A DNA stretch of 64,000 bases from Eubacterium sp. AF16-48 (GCF_003479405.1 NZ_QUHB01000003.1:101964-165963), one strand, 5' to 3'. Shown: positions 35,395 to 44,882, counted from the stretch's first letter. Made by a program: numbers and translations. The notes: generated from the sequence alone by a model not told the origin.

Positions 35395-35446
35395 TTAACT
35401 TAGATTTTACATTACAAATAATTACAATTTACAAGGCACCTATACT
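35395..35446 (+). promoter_or_regulatory. Pho box and promoter of the Na/Pi cotransporter gene
   Basis: Repeats on an 11-base phase: TTAACT 35395, TTTACA 35406, a degenerate AATAAT 35417 and TTTACA 35428. TATACT at 35441-35446 is the likely -10. Further ATTACA copies lie at 35411 and 35421. Confidence 0.65.
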
Positions 35447-35497
35447 ATAAAATTAAAGAAACAAAAAGAAACCAAATATTTTATAGTGGAGGGAAAA

Positions 35498-37249
35498 ATG
35501 AACATATTTAATTTTTTATCGCTAATAGGTGGTCTGGCACTATTTCTTTATGGAATGAACATTATGGGAGAAGCCTTAGAGAAGCGTGCCGGTAATCAGT
35601 TAAAGTCAATTTTGGAAAAACTCACATCCAGCAGATGGAAGGGATTCCTTCTTGGAGCAGGGGTGACTGCCATAATACAAAGTTCATCAGCCACTACTGT
35701 TATGGTAGTAGGATTTGTAAACTCAGGTATTATGACACTTAAACAGGCTATTGGAATAATAATGGGAGCCAACGTTGGTACAACCATTACAGCCTGGATA
35801 TTAAGCCTTACGGGAATTACCAGTGACAACATTTTAGTAAGCCTTTTAAAGCCAACATCATTTACACCGATTTTGGCAATGGTTGGAATAATTCTTGTAA
35901 TGGGAAAGAAAAATTCAAAAAATGCTGATTTAGGAAACATATTATTAGGATTTGCAGTGCTTATGTTTGGAATGGAGGCAATGTCATCAGCAGTAAGTCC
36001 TCTTAGGGATGTCCCCCAGTTTCAACATATTCTTACAATGTTTAGCAATCCTGTATTAGGTGTGTTAGCAGGAGCTGCCCTTACTGCAATTATACAAAGT
36101 TCATCAGCATCAGTTGGTATTTTGCAGGCATTAGCATCTACAGGAGCAGTAAGCTATGGCAGCGCCATTCCGATTATAATGGGACAGAACATCGGAACAT
36201 GTGTTACTGCAATGATTTCTTCTGTTGGAGCTAATAAAAATGCCAAGAGAACAGCTGTTGTTCACCTTACATTTAACATTATAGGAACAGCAGTAATACT
36301 TACAGTATTTTGTATAGTAAACAGTCTTATACATTTTTCGTTTATAGATGAAAGTGCCAGTTTACTGGGAATTGCGGTAATACATTCTTTGTTTAATGTT
36401 TTATGTACGGCTTTGTTATTCCCGTTTGCTAATCAGTTGGAAAAGCTGGCATGCTTTATTGTAAGGGATGCAAAAGTTGGAGATTCTCTTCAGTTGTTAG
36501 ATGAGAGACTTTTGGCAACACCAACTATAGCTATTGAACAGTGTAAGAAACAGGTTCAGACAATGTTTGATAAAACAATACAGGGTGTTAAATCTGCCTG
36601 CCAATTAATAGGTGAATATAGCGAAAAGAATTTTGAAAACATAAAAGATTGCGAAAAGGAAATTGATAAATATGAGGACAAGTTAGGCACATATCTTGTA
36701 CATGTAAGTAAGCAAAATTTAAGTGAACAGGATAGCCGTGTGGTAAGCGAGTTACTTCATATTATCGGTGATGTAGAAAGAATTTCCGACCATTCCGTTG
36801 GAATTGCAAAATCAGCAGAAGAGATTGCTGAAAAGAAGTTGAAATTTTCTGATAATGCTTCAAAAGAAATAAGAAAAATGATAGCAGCGGTAGCTGAAAT
36901 TTTGGAAGAAACTAATATGGCGTATATAAATAATGATGCAGATGCTGCCGTTTCAGTTGAGGCAATGGAAAGGGTGATAGATAAGCTTAAACATGAACTA
37001 AAGAAACGTCATATAGACAGGCTTAAAAAAGGTGAATGTACTATTGAACAGGGATTTATTATGACTGATATTATTACTGCACTGGAAAGAATATCAGACC
37101 ATTGTTCTAACATAGCCGGATGTGTTGAGGAAATTGCCCACGGCAGTCTTGGACTTCATGAGTATAGCAGGGAAATTGACAAAATGCCGGGAAGTGAGTT
37201 TTACAACATATATAAAGATAGGCTTAGTAAATATACAGCAGAATTGTAA
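35498..37249 (+). CDS. Na/Pi cotransporter family protein with C-terminal PhoU domain
   Basis: A 583-residue transporter of the NptA/YjbB type. The N-terminal half holds an inverted repeat of Na_Pi_cotrans domains, each with a QSSSA signature (IIQSSSATTVMVVGFVNSG and IIQSSSASVGILQAL). The C-terminal third is PhoU-like (IGDVERISDHSVGIAKSA and ALERISDHCSNIAGCV). ATG 35498 follows GGAGGG. The Pho box upstream puts it in the same regulon as pst, so it is probably a second phosphate route, in or out. Confidence 0.92.
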   Translation: MNIFNFLSLIGGLALFLYGMNIMGEALEKRAGNQLKSILEKLTSSRWKGFLLGAGVTAIIQSSSATTVMVVGFVNSGIMTLKQAIGIIMGANVGTTITAWILSLTGITSDNILVSLLKPTSFTPILAMVGIILVMGKKNSKNADLGNILLGFAVLMFGMEAMSSAVSPLRDVPQFQHILTMFSNPVLGVLAGAALTAIIQSSSASVGILQALASTGAVSYGSAIPIIMGQNIGTCVTAMISSVGANKNAKRTAVVHLTFNIIGTAVILTVFCIVNSLIHFSFIDESASLLGIAVIHSLFNVLCTALLFPFANQLEKLACFIVRDAKVGDSLQLLDERLLATPTIAIEQCKKQVQTMFDKTIQGVKSACQLIGEYSEKNFENIKDCEKEIDKYEDKLGTYLVHVSKQNLSEQDSRVVSELLHIIGDVERISDHSVGIAKSAEEIAEKKLKFSDNASKEIRKMIAAVAEILEETNMAYINNDADAAVSVEAMERVIDKLKHELKKRHIDRLKKGECTIEQGFIMTDIITALERISDHCSNIAGCVEEIAHGSLGLHEYSREIDKMPGSEFYNIYKDRLSKYTAEL

Positions 37250-37261
37250 GGAGGCACTATT

Positions 37262-37534
37262 ATGCATGAAATGTATGGAGTTATATGGAAGGTTGCATTA
37301 AGGATACACGAATTTTTGCCGGTGTCAAAAAGAGGATGTTATCTGGCATTAAACACTTTATTATGGTGTTTAATGGGAATGATACTATATGGAGCTGCCA
37401 TTTTATTGACACCATACATATTTAGCACATTATACTGTTTTGCAACGGCAGGTTATCTGGGAATGATAATGGGATTCGGTGGAGGTTTCATGTTCATTCT
37501 GCGAAACACCCAGCCGGATGATTTGGAAAATTAA
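37262..37534 (+). CDS. Small two-helix membrane protein
   Basis: A 90-residue protein with two hydrophobic segments (TLLWCLMGMILYGAAILLTP and TAGYLGMIMGFGGGFMFIL). It begins 12 bases behind the Na/Pi cotransporter gene with AAGGAGG at 37248-37254 and is followed by a terminator, so it belongs to that transcript. I do not recognise the family; an accessory role in phosphate transport is possible. Confidence 0.65.
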   Translation: MHEMYGVIWKVALRIHEFLPVSKRGCYLALNTLLWCLMGMILYGAAILLTPYIFSTLYCFATAGYLGMIMGFGGGFMFILRNTQPDDLEN

Positions 37535-37546
37535 GAAAATATATAA

Positions 37547-37572
37547 GGTTAAAAATGTTAGCATTTTAAACC
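37547..37572. terminator. Hairpin after the Na/Pi cotransporter operon
   Basis: GGTTAAAAATG (37547-37557) and CATTTTAAACC (37562-37572) are nearly perfect complements. The tail lacks a T-run on + strand. The rest of the 270-base gap up to the deacetylase shows no other gene. Confidence 0.5.
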
Positions 37573-37770
37573 GAAAATTATAGTGTAGCAGCAAAAGTCA
37601 CCATGTGATTGAGGGTATCATTTAAAAATATTCTTGTCAATAACAACTAAGATTGTTAAATAAAAACGAAAATATATAGAACGCAGATAAACAGGCGTAC
37701 AAAAGAATAAACAGCTTAGAATTGTGTGTAACATAAAATAAGTTGAGAGAAGATCCTTATGAGTACAGAG

Positions 37771-37797
37771 AAAACCACCGGCTAAGCCGGTGGGGTT
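37771..37797 (-). terminator. Terminator of the deacetylase gene
   Basis: CCACCGGC (37775-37782) pairs with GCCGGTGG (37786-37793); read on the - strand the stem is followed by TTTTC. Confidence 0.75.
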
Positions 37798-37807
37798 GTA
37801 TATAAAG

Positions 37808-38605
37808 TTATTGACTTGTATCCTGTACCTGACTGCCATCCGGTTCGATATGGAAATTGTCCATATATATTAGATTTGATACAGGAACAATTTCATAGCC
37901 TTTTTTCTTTAAACCTTCAATTACTTTAGGCAAAGCTTCAGCAGTATATTTTGCACCATTATGCATAAGGATAATAGAACCGTTTTTTAAATCTTTGTGG
38001 TTAAGGATGGTACTTACAATAGAATCGGTACCATAGTTTTTCCAATCCTGACTGTCAATATTCCATTGAATGGCATAATAATTAAGAGATTTAGCCTGGG
38101 TTAAAAGGGCATTACTATAGTCACCATAAGGAGGGCGGAAAAGATTCATGGTAACTCCGGTAAGCTCTTTTACTTTTTCAGTTACAGTATTAATTTCGTC
38201 AGATATTTCGGTGGCATCTAATTCAGGCATATGTTTGTGATGGTAGCTGTGATTACCCAAATCATGACCGGCAGCCTGCATTTTTTTGACAGCCTCAGGA
38301 TATTTTTCAACCCAGTTTCCTGTAATAAAAAATGTTGTTTTAACATCATATTTTTTTAGAACACTTAAAATCTTTTCTATATCTTCGTTTCCAAAATCGG
38401 CATCAAAGGAAAGGGAAACAAGTTTTTTATTGGTTTTTACATTACATATAGGAATGTCCTTTGGGGTATTAGTAGCAGTCAGGGAATCAAAGCCTTCTTT
38501 AAAAATATTTTCCTGATAATGGTATGTAACACCAGCCACTGCAATAAGAATGCATAGCCAAAAAATACTTCGCCTCAATAATGAAATTTGCTGTGAACCA
38601 GACAT
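37808..38605 (-). CDS. Membrane-anchored polysaccharide deacetylase (NodB domain)
   Basis: A 265-residue enzyme that removes acetyl groups from peptidoglycan or another amino-sugar polymer outside the cell. A membrane anchor (SIFWLCILIAVAGVTYHY) precedes the NodB domain with motif 1 SFDADFG, motif 2 HDLGNHSYHH, motif 3 RPPYGDYS and later ILMHNG. The size and arrangement resemble PdaB-type sporulation deacetylases, but vegetative wall roles are as likely. The ATG at 38605 has GGAG seven bases upstream. It is the only - strand gene in this part. Confidence 0.88.
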   Translation of the reverse strand: MSGSQQISLLRRSIFWLCILIAVAGVTYHYQENIFKEGFDSLTATNTPKDIPICNVKTNKKLVSLSFDADFGNEDIEKILSVLKKYDVKTTFFITGNWVEKYPEAVKKMQAAGHDLGNHSYHHKHMPELDATEISDEINTVTEKVKELTGVTMNLFRPPYGDYSNALLTQAKSLNYYAIQWNIDSQDWKNYGTDSIVSTILNHKDLKNGSIILMHNGAKYTAEALPKVIEGLKKKGYEIVPVSNLIYMDNFHIEPDGSQVQDTSQ

Positions 38606-38751
38606 AACAATTCTCCGGAAACTTATTATTATAATTTATGCTAAAAAAAATATAATATGATTGTGCAATTCATCAAATTAATATTAATTTTGTTTAATAA
38701 AATAAGAAAGAGATTAAATATTATCGGGAATAATATTAATGATGCAATTTG

Positions 38752-38779
38752 TTGATTTTTGCAAAAATGTTTATATAAT
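38752..38779 (+). promoter_or_regulatory. Promoter of the InlB-repeat protein gene
   Basis: TTGATT (38752-38757), 16-base spacer, TATAAT (38774-38779). Confidence 0.6.
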
Positions 38780-38837
38780 AAATTGTGGAATTAAATTACG
38801 GGTCATGATATTTTCTTGAGGAATGAGAGGCAAAAGA

Positions 38838-40511
38838 ATGAAGAAAAAAAGTTTAATGTTAGTCATGCTTACCCTTGTATTTGCACTGGGAATGAGTATG
38901 CAGGTATCTGCGAAAGCAAAGGTTAAAACATATAAAGTGACATATGTTTTAAATGGAGGAACAAATAACAAAAAGAACACTTCAAAATATAAATCAAACA
39001 AAGCAAAAAAATTATATTCACCGTCTAAAAAGGGATATCTTTTTAAGGGCTGGTATACAGATAAATATTATAGAAACAAAATAACTGCCATTAAAAAAGG
39101 CTCAAAGGGAAACAAAAAGGTATACGCTAAGTGGCAGGCTAGAACATATCAGATTTCTTACAACGTAAATGGCGGAACTTTAAATAAGTCAAGCGTAAAA
39201 ACATATACATGTCAGGTAACAGTGAAGCTGGCTGCACCAACAAAGAAAAATTATGTATTTATGGGGTGGTATAGAGACAGTAAGCTGACAAAGAAGGTTG
39301 TAAAAATTGCCAAAGGAACAACGGGAAATATTACATTATATGCCAAGTGGCAGCTGGAAAAGTTGAATATAAATAAAGTTGGAAATGAAGATATGATATG
39401 GAGCTGGTGGTGTTATCCACAGGTGGTTTCATATGCAAACACTAAAGATAATGTTTACTGGGGATTTACCACAAGTGAAGGTTACAGCGGCGTGGCATCC
39501 TATAATAATGATACAAAGAAAACAGAAAAGACATATCTGAAAAAGACAACCTCTACTGACGACCATAATGCAATGGCAGTGACTGTTATGAGAAACGGCA
39601 AAATAATGTGTGTTTATTCAGGCGGACATAACAGTGATAATGAAATTCACGTTAGAATATCAGGTGAAGCAGAAAGCATTAAAAATTTCAACACGGATGT
39701 TGTTTTAAGGTCTCAGGGAAAGACCTGCTACAGCCAGATTTTACAGTATAATAATAAGTATTATATTTTTTACAGAGTTGATAATAAAAACTGGGCATAC
39801 CGTTCTTCCACAAACGGATTGTCATGGAGTAACGAAACTATATTAGTTACTTCATTAATACAATATTATTGTAAATTTATGCCTACAACAGAAGAAGGAA
39901 GAGTCCGTATATGCATGATATCAAACCCAACGTCAGGAGATCCAAATATTAGAATGGGATTTTTGGATTTAGATACAGGAATGATGTACGATTCAGATAA
40001 CAAAACAGAATTGGGAAAGAGTAACATATCACGGAAAAAATTTAATGTGCTGATAAAGAAACCGGCAAATATTACCCAGCGTATGTTGGATGTGGCAATA
40101 ACAGCACCGGAAAATCCACTGATTTTATATGCAACATTTTCAACTGACAGGACAGACAAAAATTGTGTGTATAATCTTTATGACACAGATAAAACTATTG
40201 AAATATGTAACGGTGGAAATCCACTTTGGAACCCTAAGTATCAGCTGGGAGCATCCTTTATGGGAACTGACAGAATTGTAGTTGCCAGGGAAGAAAATGA
40301 TTATGATAATATAGAACTTTACGATTATTCTCAGGGACAGGTAACATTGAAGGAGTCGGTTTATTCAGAAGAAATCGGAACCATTCAAATAAGAAATGCC
40401 CGTCCTATTGTGGATGTAAACCAAAAAGCATTTTTGTGGCACAGAGGATTTTACAATTCTGACACCTATACGGATTTTTATACTGAGACAAAAATATACA
40501 CTATGGATTAA
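38838..40511 (+). CDS. Secreted protein with two InlB B-repeats and a BNR-like propeller
   Basis: A signal peptide (LMLVMLTLVFALGMSMQVSA) precedes two Listeria-Bacteroides (InlB B) repeats with their usual ends (KGYLFKGWYTDKYYRNK ... VYAKWQ and KNYVFMGWYRDSKLTKK ... LYAKWQ). The remaining 370 residues look like a beta-propeller with BNR/sialidase-type blades (NGKIMCVYSGGHNSDNEIHVR, WAYRSSTNGLSWSNETI). It may bind or cut host or diet glycans; the catalytic residues of a sialidase are not evident. ATG 38838 follows GAGAGG; ATG 38823 has no ribosome binding site. Confidence 0.75.
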   Translation: MKKKSLMLVMLTLVFALGMSMQVSAKAKVKTYKVTYVLNGGTNNKKNTSKYKSNKAKKLYSPSKKGYLFKGWYTDKYYRNKITAIKKGSKGNKKVYAKWQARTYQISYNVNGGTLNKSSVKTYTCQVTVKLAAPTKKNYVFMGWYRDSKLTKKVVKIAKGTTGNITLYAKWQLEKLNINKVGNEDMIWSWWCYPQVVSYANTKDNVYWGFTTSEGYSGVASYNNDTKKTEKTYLKKTTSTDDHNAMAVTVMRNGKIMCVYSGGHNSDNEIHVRISGEAESIKNFNTDVVLRSQGKTCYSQILQYNNKYYIFYRVDNKNWAYRSSTNGLSWSNETILVTSLIQYYCKFMPTTEEGRVRICMISNPTSGDPNIRMGFLDLDTGMMYDSDNKTELGKSNISRKKFNVLIKKPANITQRMLDVAITAPENPLILYATFSTDRTDKNCVYNLYDTDKTIEICNGGNPLWNPKYQLGASFMGTDRIVVAREENDYDNIELYDYSQGQVTLKESVYSEEIGTIQIRNARPIVDVNQKAFLWHRGFYNSDTYTDFYTETKIYTMD

Positions 40512-40523
40512 ATAACAAAATTC

Positions 40524-40575
40524 TCCTAAAACGGATATTTAAACAAATAGCTGTTTTAGGGGATTTTAATTTTTG
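40524..40575 (+). terminator. Terminator after the InlB-repeat gene
   Basis: TCCTAAAAC (40524-40532) pairs with GTTTTAGGG starting at 40553, followed by GATTTTAATTTTT. Confidence 0.7.
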
Positions 40576-40638
40576 AAAAAAATTGATAGAATAATTCTAA
40601 TGAAATTGCAGCATGTTTGATGAAGAAAAGGAGATTTT

Positions 40639-41763
40639 ATGAAAATAGAATGGAAACAGTGCTTTAAAGTAGGTGTAAGTGTATTTATATTATTTTTATG
40701 TATAAATTACTGGAGCGTGGTGGGAAACACCATAGGAGTGTTCTTTAGCGGAATAACACCTATTCTCATTGGATGTTCCTTTGCTTATATTGTTAATATA
40801 TTTATGTGTTCATTTGAAAAAAGATATTTTCCCAATAGTAAAAAAGCGATGGTTATTAAATCAAGAAGACCTGTATGTATGACAGGGGCAATTCTAATGG
40901 TTTTAGGGGTAATTGTGTTATTAATCTATATGATAATTCCTGAACTTGTAAATTGTATAGAAACTTTCCTAAATGCACTGCCGGATTTGGCAACTTATGT
41001 TTCTAAAAATGAATATGTACAAATGGTGGTATCTCCTAAGTCATTGGAAAAATTACAAACTATGAAATGGGATACTTACGCTGAAAAAATAGGTGGATTT
41101 CTGTTTTCCGGAGTAGGAGGTGCGGTAAATACCGTGGCAGAAGTGGCATCATCAGTTATTTCCATAGCAGTGACAGTTACCCTGGGACTTATTTTTACTT
41201 TCTATTTTCTTATGGGAAAGGAAAGAATGGCAAGTCAGTTTAAAAGGATAACCTATGTGGTATTTAAGGAAAAAATGTATAATAAAATTATGCATTGGCT
41301 TAATGTGTTTGACCAATGTTTTCATGGATACATAGTTGGAAAACTAATAGATGCGGTGGTTTTAGGTGTAATGTGTATTGTTATTATGCTTATATGTCAT
41401 CTGCCTTATGCAGTTATGATTGGAACATTAGTGGGATTTACTGCGTTAATTCCTGTAGTGGGTGCTTATGTAGGTGCAATTATCGGAGCATTAATGATAC
41501 TTACCCAGTCACCAATGAAGGCACTATTGTTTGTGGTATTAATAGTAGTAGTTCAAATGATAGAAGGCAATGTAATATATCCTAAAATTATGGGAAATTC
41601 ACTAGGGCTTCCGGGAATATGGGTGTTAGCGGCAGTAACTCTTGGAGGAAGTTTGTTTGGAATAATCGGAATGTTAATCGGAGTACCTATATTCGCAGGT
41701 TTTTATAAGCTGATAGCAGAGAGCATAGAAAAAAGAGAAAAAAAGATGGGTGTAAAAAGTTAA
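40639..41763 (+). CDS. AI-2E family transporter
   Basis: A 374-residue integral membrane protein of the AI-2E (YdiK/PerM) family with about eight helices, a long hydrophilic region (about 110-150) and the conserved C-terminal signature (GFTALIPVVGAYVGAIIGAL, IVVVQMIEGNVIYPKIMG, GIIGMLIGVPIFAGFY). The substrate of most members is unknown; autoinducer-2 export is shown only for some. It starts at ATG 40639 behind AAAAGGAG. Confidence 0.9.
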   Translation: MKIEWKQCFKVGVSVFILFLCINYWSVVGNTIGVFFSGITPILIGCSFAYIVNIFMCSFEKRYFPNSKKAMVIKSRRPVCMTGAILMVLGVIVLLIYMIIPELVNCIETFLNALPDLATYVSKNEYVQMVVSPKSLEKLQTMKWDTYAEKIGGFLFSGVGGAVNTVAEVASSVISIAVTVTLGLIFTFYFLMGKERMASQFKRITYVVFKEKMYNKIMHWLNVFDQCFHGYIVGKLIDAVVLGVMCIVIMLICHLPYAVMIGTLVGFTALIPVVGAYVGAIIGALMILTQSPMKALLFVVLIVVVQMIEGNVIYPKIMGNSLGLPGIWVLAAVTLGGSLFGIIGMLIGVPIFAGFYKLIAESIEKREKKMGVKS

Positions 41764-41863
41764 AAAATGTATGTGTTTTTTTACTTGTAGCGTATATTAA
41801 TATTGAAAAGAAATGGCAAAAATGGTATTCTTATGGTATGGAATTTTAAAGGAGGAGAATAGA

Positions 41864-43144
41864 ATGAGAAAGAGTATATTCCAGAAAATGTCTGCTGTAT
41901 TTTTGTCAATGACATTAGTAGTAGGCATGGCGGCTTCAGTACCTGCTGCCGTAAAAAAAGGTACAGACATCTCTGCCTCTAAAGCATGGCAATCATTCTC
42001 AGTTCAGACAGGTGAAGATAAGAATGAATGGAAAAATGCTTTAATAAAAGATGGTCAGAAATATGACAATAAGGAAAATGTATTCAAAAGCTACACAGAA
42101 AATGCTTCTATGAAGACAAAGACACCTAAAAGTTTCCTTATGGATATTGTAAGCACAGGTTCAAGTGCTCAGTGGGGACCAAGCAAGAAAGTCGATGACT
42201 TGGGAAATATTGTTTGGGAAGCAAAGATGAGCAATCCTTGGGGCGTTACAGCAACAAAGATAGTTAATATTGAAAAAGGACGTACTTACACAATTTCATT
42301 TAAAATCAAAAGCACACTTGAAAATGAAATTAAAAAGACACAGAACGTTCCGGGAAAATATTACTATGAAACAAAGGACAAGAAGGGTAAGACAATAGTT
42401 CATTACACTACTTCTGTTGTAAAGAAAAATGGTAAGACAGTGGACAAGGCTACAGGAAATCCGGTAAGCCACGTTGGAACAGTTGTTGGAACAGGTGTTA
42501 TGAATTATGTTAAGCATATTCATTTCAAAGCATACAGAAATAATGAAAAAGACGGAGATCCGGCTCTTACATTACAGAATGTTAAAGCTACATACAATGG
42601 AAAATCTGTTTACAGCAAGAAGGGTGATTACACATTCATCGCATTAGACAGCAGAAATAAAGATTATGTTACTGTAACAGCTAACGTAACAATTCCTGGT
42701 GACAGCTTAGCATACAAGCAGAGCACAATGGGACTTAAGTTTGCATTTGGTTCATTTACAATGGAATATCCAAATGAAAATGATATGAGTGGAACAATTG
42801 ATGTTCAGGATTTCAAGGTAGTAGCAGGAAGTGATGTTCCTAAAGCTACAAAGGTATCAAAGGCTACAGCAAAGGCTAAAAAAGGAACTATGAAGGTTTC
42901 TCTTAAGAAGGCTAAAGGTGCTAAGGGATACGAAGTACAGTATTTCACATCATACAGCAAGAGTTCTAAGTCATATTCAGGAAAGAAAACTGTTAAGGCT
43001 AAAAAGAATGTTGTAACTATTAAGAATAAAAAGAAATTTAAGGCTAAAAAGACAATATATGTCAGAGCAAGATATTACAAGACAGTAAATGGCAAGAAAG
43101 CATATAGTGTTTGGTCAGCTATTAAAAAAGTAAAAGTTAAATAG
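41864..43144 (+). CDS. Secreted protein with beta-sandwich domain and C-terminal FN3 domain
   Basis: A signal peptide (MSAVFLSMTLVVGMAASVPA) is followed by a 270-residue beta-rich part (WGPSKKVDDLGNIVWEAKMSNPW, KTYTISFKIKST-like strands) resembling carbohydrate-binding modules, and one Lys-rich FN3-like module from about residue 330 (GAKGYEVQYFTSYSKSSKS, IYVRARYYKTVNGK). ATG 41864 is directly preceded by AAAGGAGGAG. No catalytic motif is seen; binding to glycan or wall polymer is an inference. Confidence 0.65.
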   Translation: MRKSIFQKMSAVFLSMTLVVGMAASVPAAVKKGTDISASKAWQSFSVQTGEDKNEWKNALIKDGQKYDNKENVFKSYTENASMKTKTPKSFLMDIVSTGSSAQWGPSKKVDDLGNIVWEAKMSNPWGVTATKIVNIEKGRTYTISFKIKSTLENEIKKTQNVPGKYYYETKDKKGKTIVHYTTSVVKKNGKTVDKATGNPVSHVGTVVGTGVMNYVKHIHFKAYRNNEKDGDPALTLQNVKATYNGKSVYSKKGDYTFIALDSRNKDYVTVTANVTIPGDSLAYKQSTMGLKFAFGSFTMEYPNENDMSGTIDVQDFKVVAGSDVPKATKVSKATAKAKKGTMKVSLKKAKGAKGYEVQYFTSYSKSSKSYSGKKTVKAKKNVVTIKNKKKFKAKKTIYVRARYYKTVNGKKAYSVWSAIKKVKVK

Positions 43145-43194
43145 GAAAAAACTTAAAATTTCCAAAAAGGGTAATTTTAATATAATTAAAAAGG

Positions 43195-43228
43195 GGCAGG
43201 TGGCTAATAACCATCTGCCTTCTTTATT
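43195..43228 (+). terminator. Terminator after the FN3 protein gene
   Basis: GGCAGGTGG (43195-43203) pairs with CCATCTGCC (43211-43219) with one G-U pair, followed by TTCTTTATTT. Confidence 0.8.
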
Positions 43229-43322
43229 TGTATTAAATTGTTTATTAATTACTGTAATGGTGAGAACAACGTTAATCTTTTTCTAAGTGAACAAAAATGA
43301 CTTGAAAAACGGTTTGTTGTTG

Positions 43323-44384
43323 TTACATTAGCATTGTTACATTAGCATTGTTACATATATAAACATCGTTGTTATTACCCATGCCGCCTTGGATAACCCA
43401 GTGCTTGCAACTGCCGTTCCATGACTTTATCCAGCTTTCATTTCCTGTACAGTTAAGTCCTACGGCATCAGAATTAAGATAATTAACTAAATCCTGCTTA
43501 GTATCAAACTTGCCAATATATATGGCTACGTGATGGGCACGTCCACTAGAAGAGGTATAGGCTATAATGTCTCCCGGTATTAAATGCTCCATATTAGATT
43601 CGGTGTCAACATCATTTAATTTAAGTGATGTTTTAAACAACGGGTAAGTTGTTTTTCTTATATTTCCTTTTAAGTAATAAGTACATTTCTTTCTTGAAAC
43701 TTTATAAGTTATTTTTACGTTTCCGCTTTTCCAGTCATTGGCAACGGGAGATTTGTTTACCTTTATACTTGTAAACTGTCCCGAACGGGTTGCTTTTTTT
43801 CCCGGAGCTAAAGTCTTACATGATTCTACATACTTGTTAACTAAAACATTACATGGATATTTTTTATGTACATACTTCTTAACGAATTTTCCCAGATTCT
43901 TATGAAAATCAAGCTTTAAATCCGAATCGGAAGTTTTAAATACCACTGCATTAGAACTATCTGATAAAAGCTTGTCCTTATAACATTTAATTTTGTAGTA
44001 GTAAACTGAGCCGGCCTTTGCTTTTAAATCCTTAAAGGTACCGGTGGTGCTTTTTTTAATGGTTTTGGTTCGCTTAAAACCATTGTTTGGTTTAACACTT
44101 CTGTAAATCTTGTATCCGGTAACATCCTTTCGTTTCTTCCAGGATATCTTGACACCTTTGTTTAATTCTACAATGGAAGTTATATATGTTTTAGGAACAA
44201 CCGGGACAACCTCTGTGGTAGTTTCTTCCTCCGTTACGTCTACTGACAAGGTAGTTGTTTTCGGTGGTGGTGTGTCCTCACTCCCTAAATTGTTGGTTCC
44301 GTCATCTGCATATATCAATGAAGATATAGCTAAAATATTTATGGACAATACCATAATAAATAGTAATTGTTTCAAATGTTTCAA
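43323..44384 (-). CDS. Secreted FN3 protein with NlpC/P60-like C-terminal domain
   Basis: A 353-residue exported protein. After the signal peptide (LLFIMVLSINILAISSLIYA) come a Thr/Glu-rich linker, one FN3-like module (about 68-150) and a papain-like domain: candidate Cys in YPCNVLVNKYV and candidate His in GRAHHVAIYIG preceded by LIPGDIIAYTS. This suits a peptidoglycan endopeptidase or amidase, although the Cys context differs from the usual DCSG. The start is TTG 44384 with GAGGAAA upstream. The last codons contain a tandem 15-base repeat that encodes NANV-like residues near the C-terminus. Confidence 0.65.
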   Translation of the reverse strand: MKHLKQLLFIMVLSINILAISSLIYADDGTNNLGSEDTPPPKTTTLSVDVTEEETTTEVVPVVPKTYITSIVELNKGVKISWKKRKDVTGYKIYRSVKPNNGFKRTKTIKKSTTGTFKDLKAKAGSVYYYKIKCYKDKLLSDSSNAVVFKTSDSDLKLDFHKNLGKFVKKYVHKKYPCNVLVNKYVESCKTLAPGKKATRSGQFTSIKVNKSPVANDWKSGNVKITYKVSRKKCTYYLKGNIRKTTYPLFKTSLKLNDVDTESNMEHLIPGDIIAYTSSSGRAHHVAIYIGKFDTKQDLVNYLNSDAVGLNCTGNESWIKSWNGSCKHWVIQGGMGNNNDVYICNNANVTMLM

Positions 44385-44559
44385 ATATTTTTCCTCGATT
44401 CTTAGTGCTTAAGCAGGAAAAAGTCCCAATAATATATTCAATTTATTATAATCTGACCTTTAACCCACGTATAATATCATACCATTTTATGGTAACCTAT
44501 TCAAGAAAATGTTACGAAAAAATTACATAAAAATTACGAAAAAGCTTTGTGCAATAATA

Positions 44560-44587
44560 TTGAAATAATAAAACAGTGTGATAAGAT
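44560..44587 (+). promoter_or_regulatory. Promoter of the HMA protein gene
   Basis: TTGAAA (44560-44565), 16-base spacer, TAAGAT (44582-44587). Confidence 0.5.
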
Positions 44588-44639
44588 AAAAAATGGTTAG
44601 AATCAACTAACTAAGAATGAGAAAAGGAGTGTAATAAAC

Positions 44640-44882
44640 ATGATTAAAACAACTATAAAAATAGATGGAATGGCATGTGGAATGTGCGAGGCACATGTAA
44701 ATGATGCCTTAAGAAAAGTAATAAAGGCAAAGAAAATTACATCTTCCCACAAGAAAAAAGAAGCGGTTGTGGTTAGCGAGAATGAATTAAATGAAGAAGA
44801 AATAAAAAAAGTGATAAATGATACAGGATATACATATATTTCCATGACCAGTGAACCATATAAAAAGAAATTTTTCTTTTAA
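44640..44882 (+). CDS. Heavy-metal-associated (HMA) domain protein
   Basis: An 80-residue single-domain ferredoxin-fold protein with the metal motif GMACGMCEAH near residues 11-20. It resembles copper chaperones of the CopZ type, yet no copper ATPase is adjacent; the next gene is the ferrous iron importer. The middle (HKKKEAVVVSENELNEEE) is more charged than usual. Which metal it carries cannot be told. Confidence 0.85.
   Translation: MIKTTIKIDGMACGMCEAHVNDALRKVIKAKKITSSHKKKEAVVVSENELNEEEIKKVINDTGYTYISMTSEPYKKKFFF

Noticed and set aside
35596..35940. A 114-residue - strand frame opposite the Na/Pi cotransporter gene
   Set aside because: Hydrophobic antisense frames are expected opposite membrane protein genes; no start signals are present and the + strand gene is fully conserved in its motifs.
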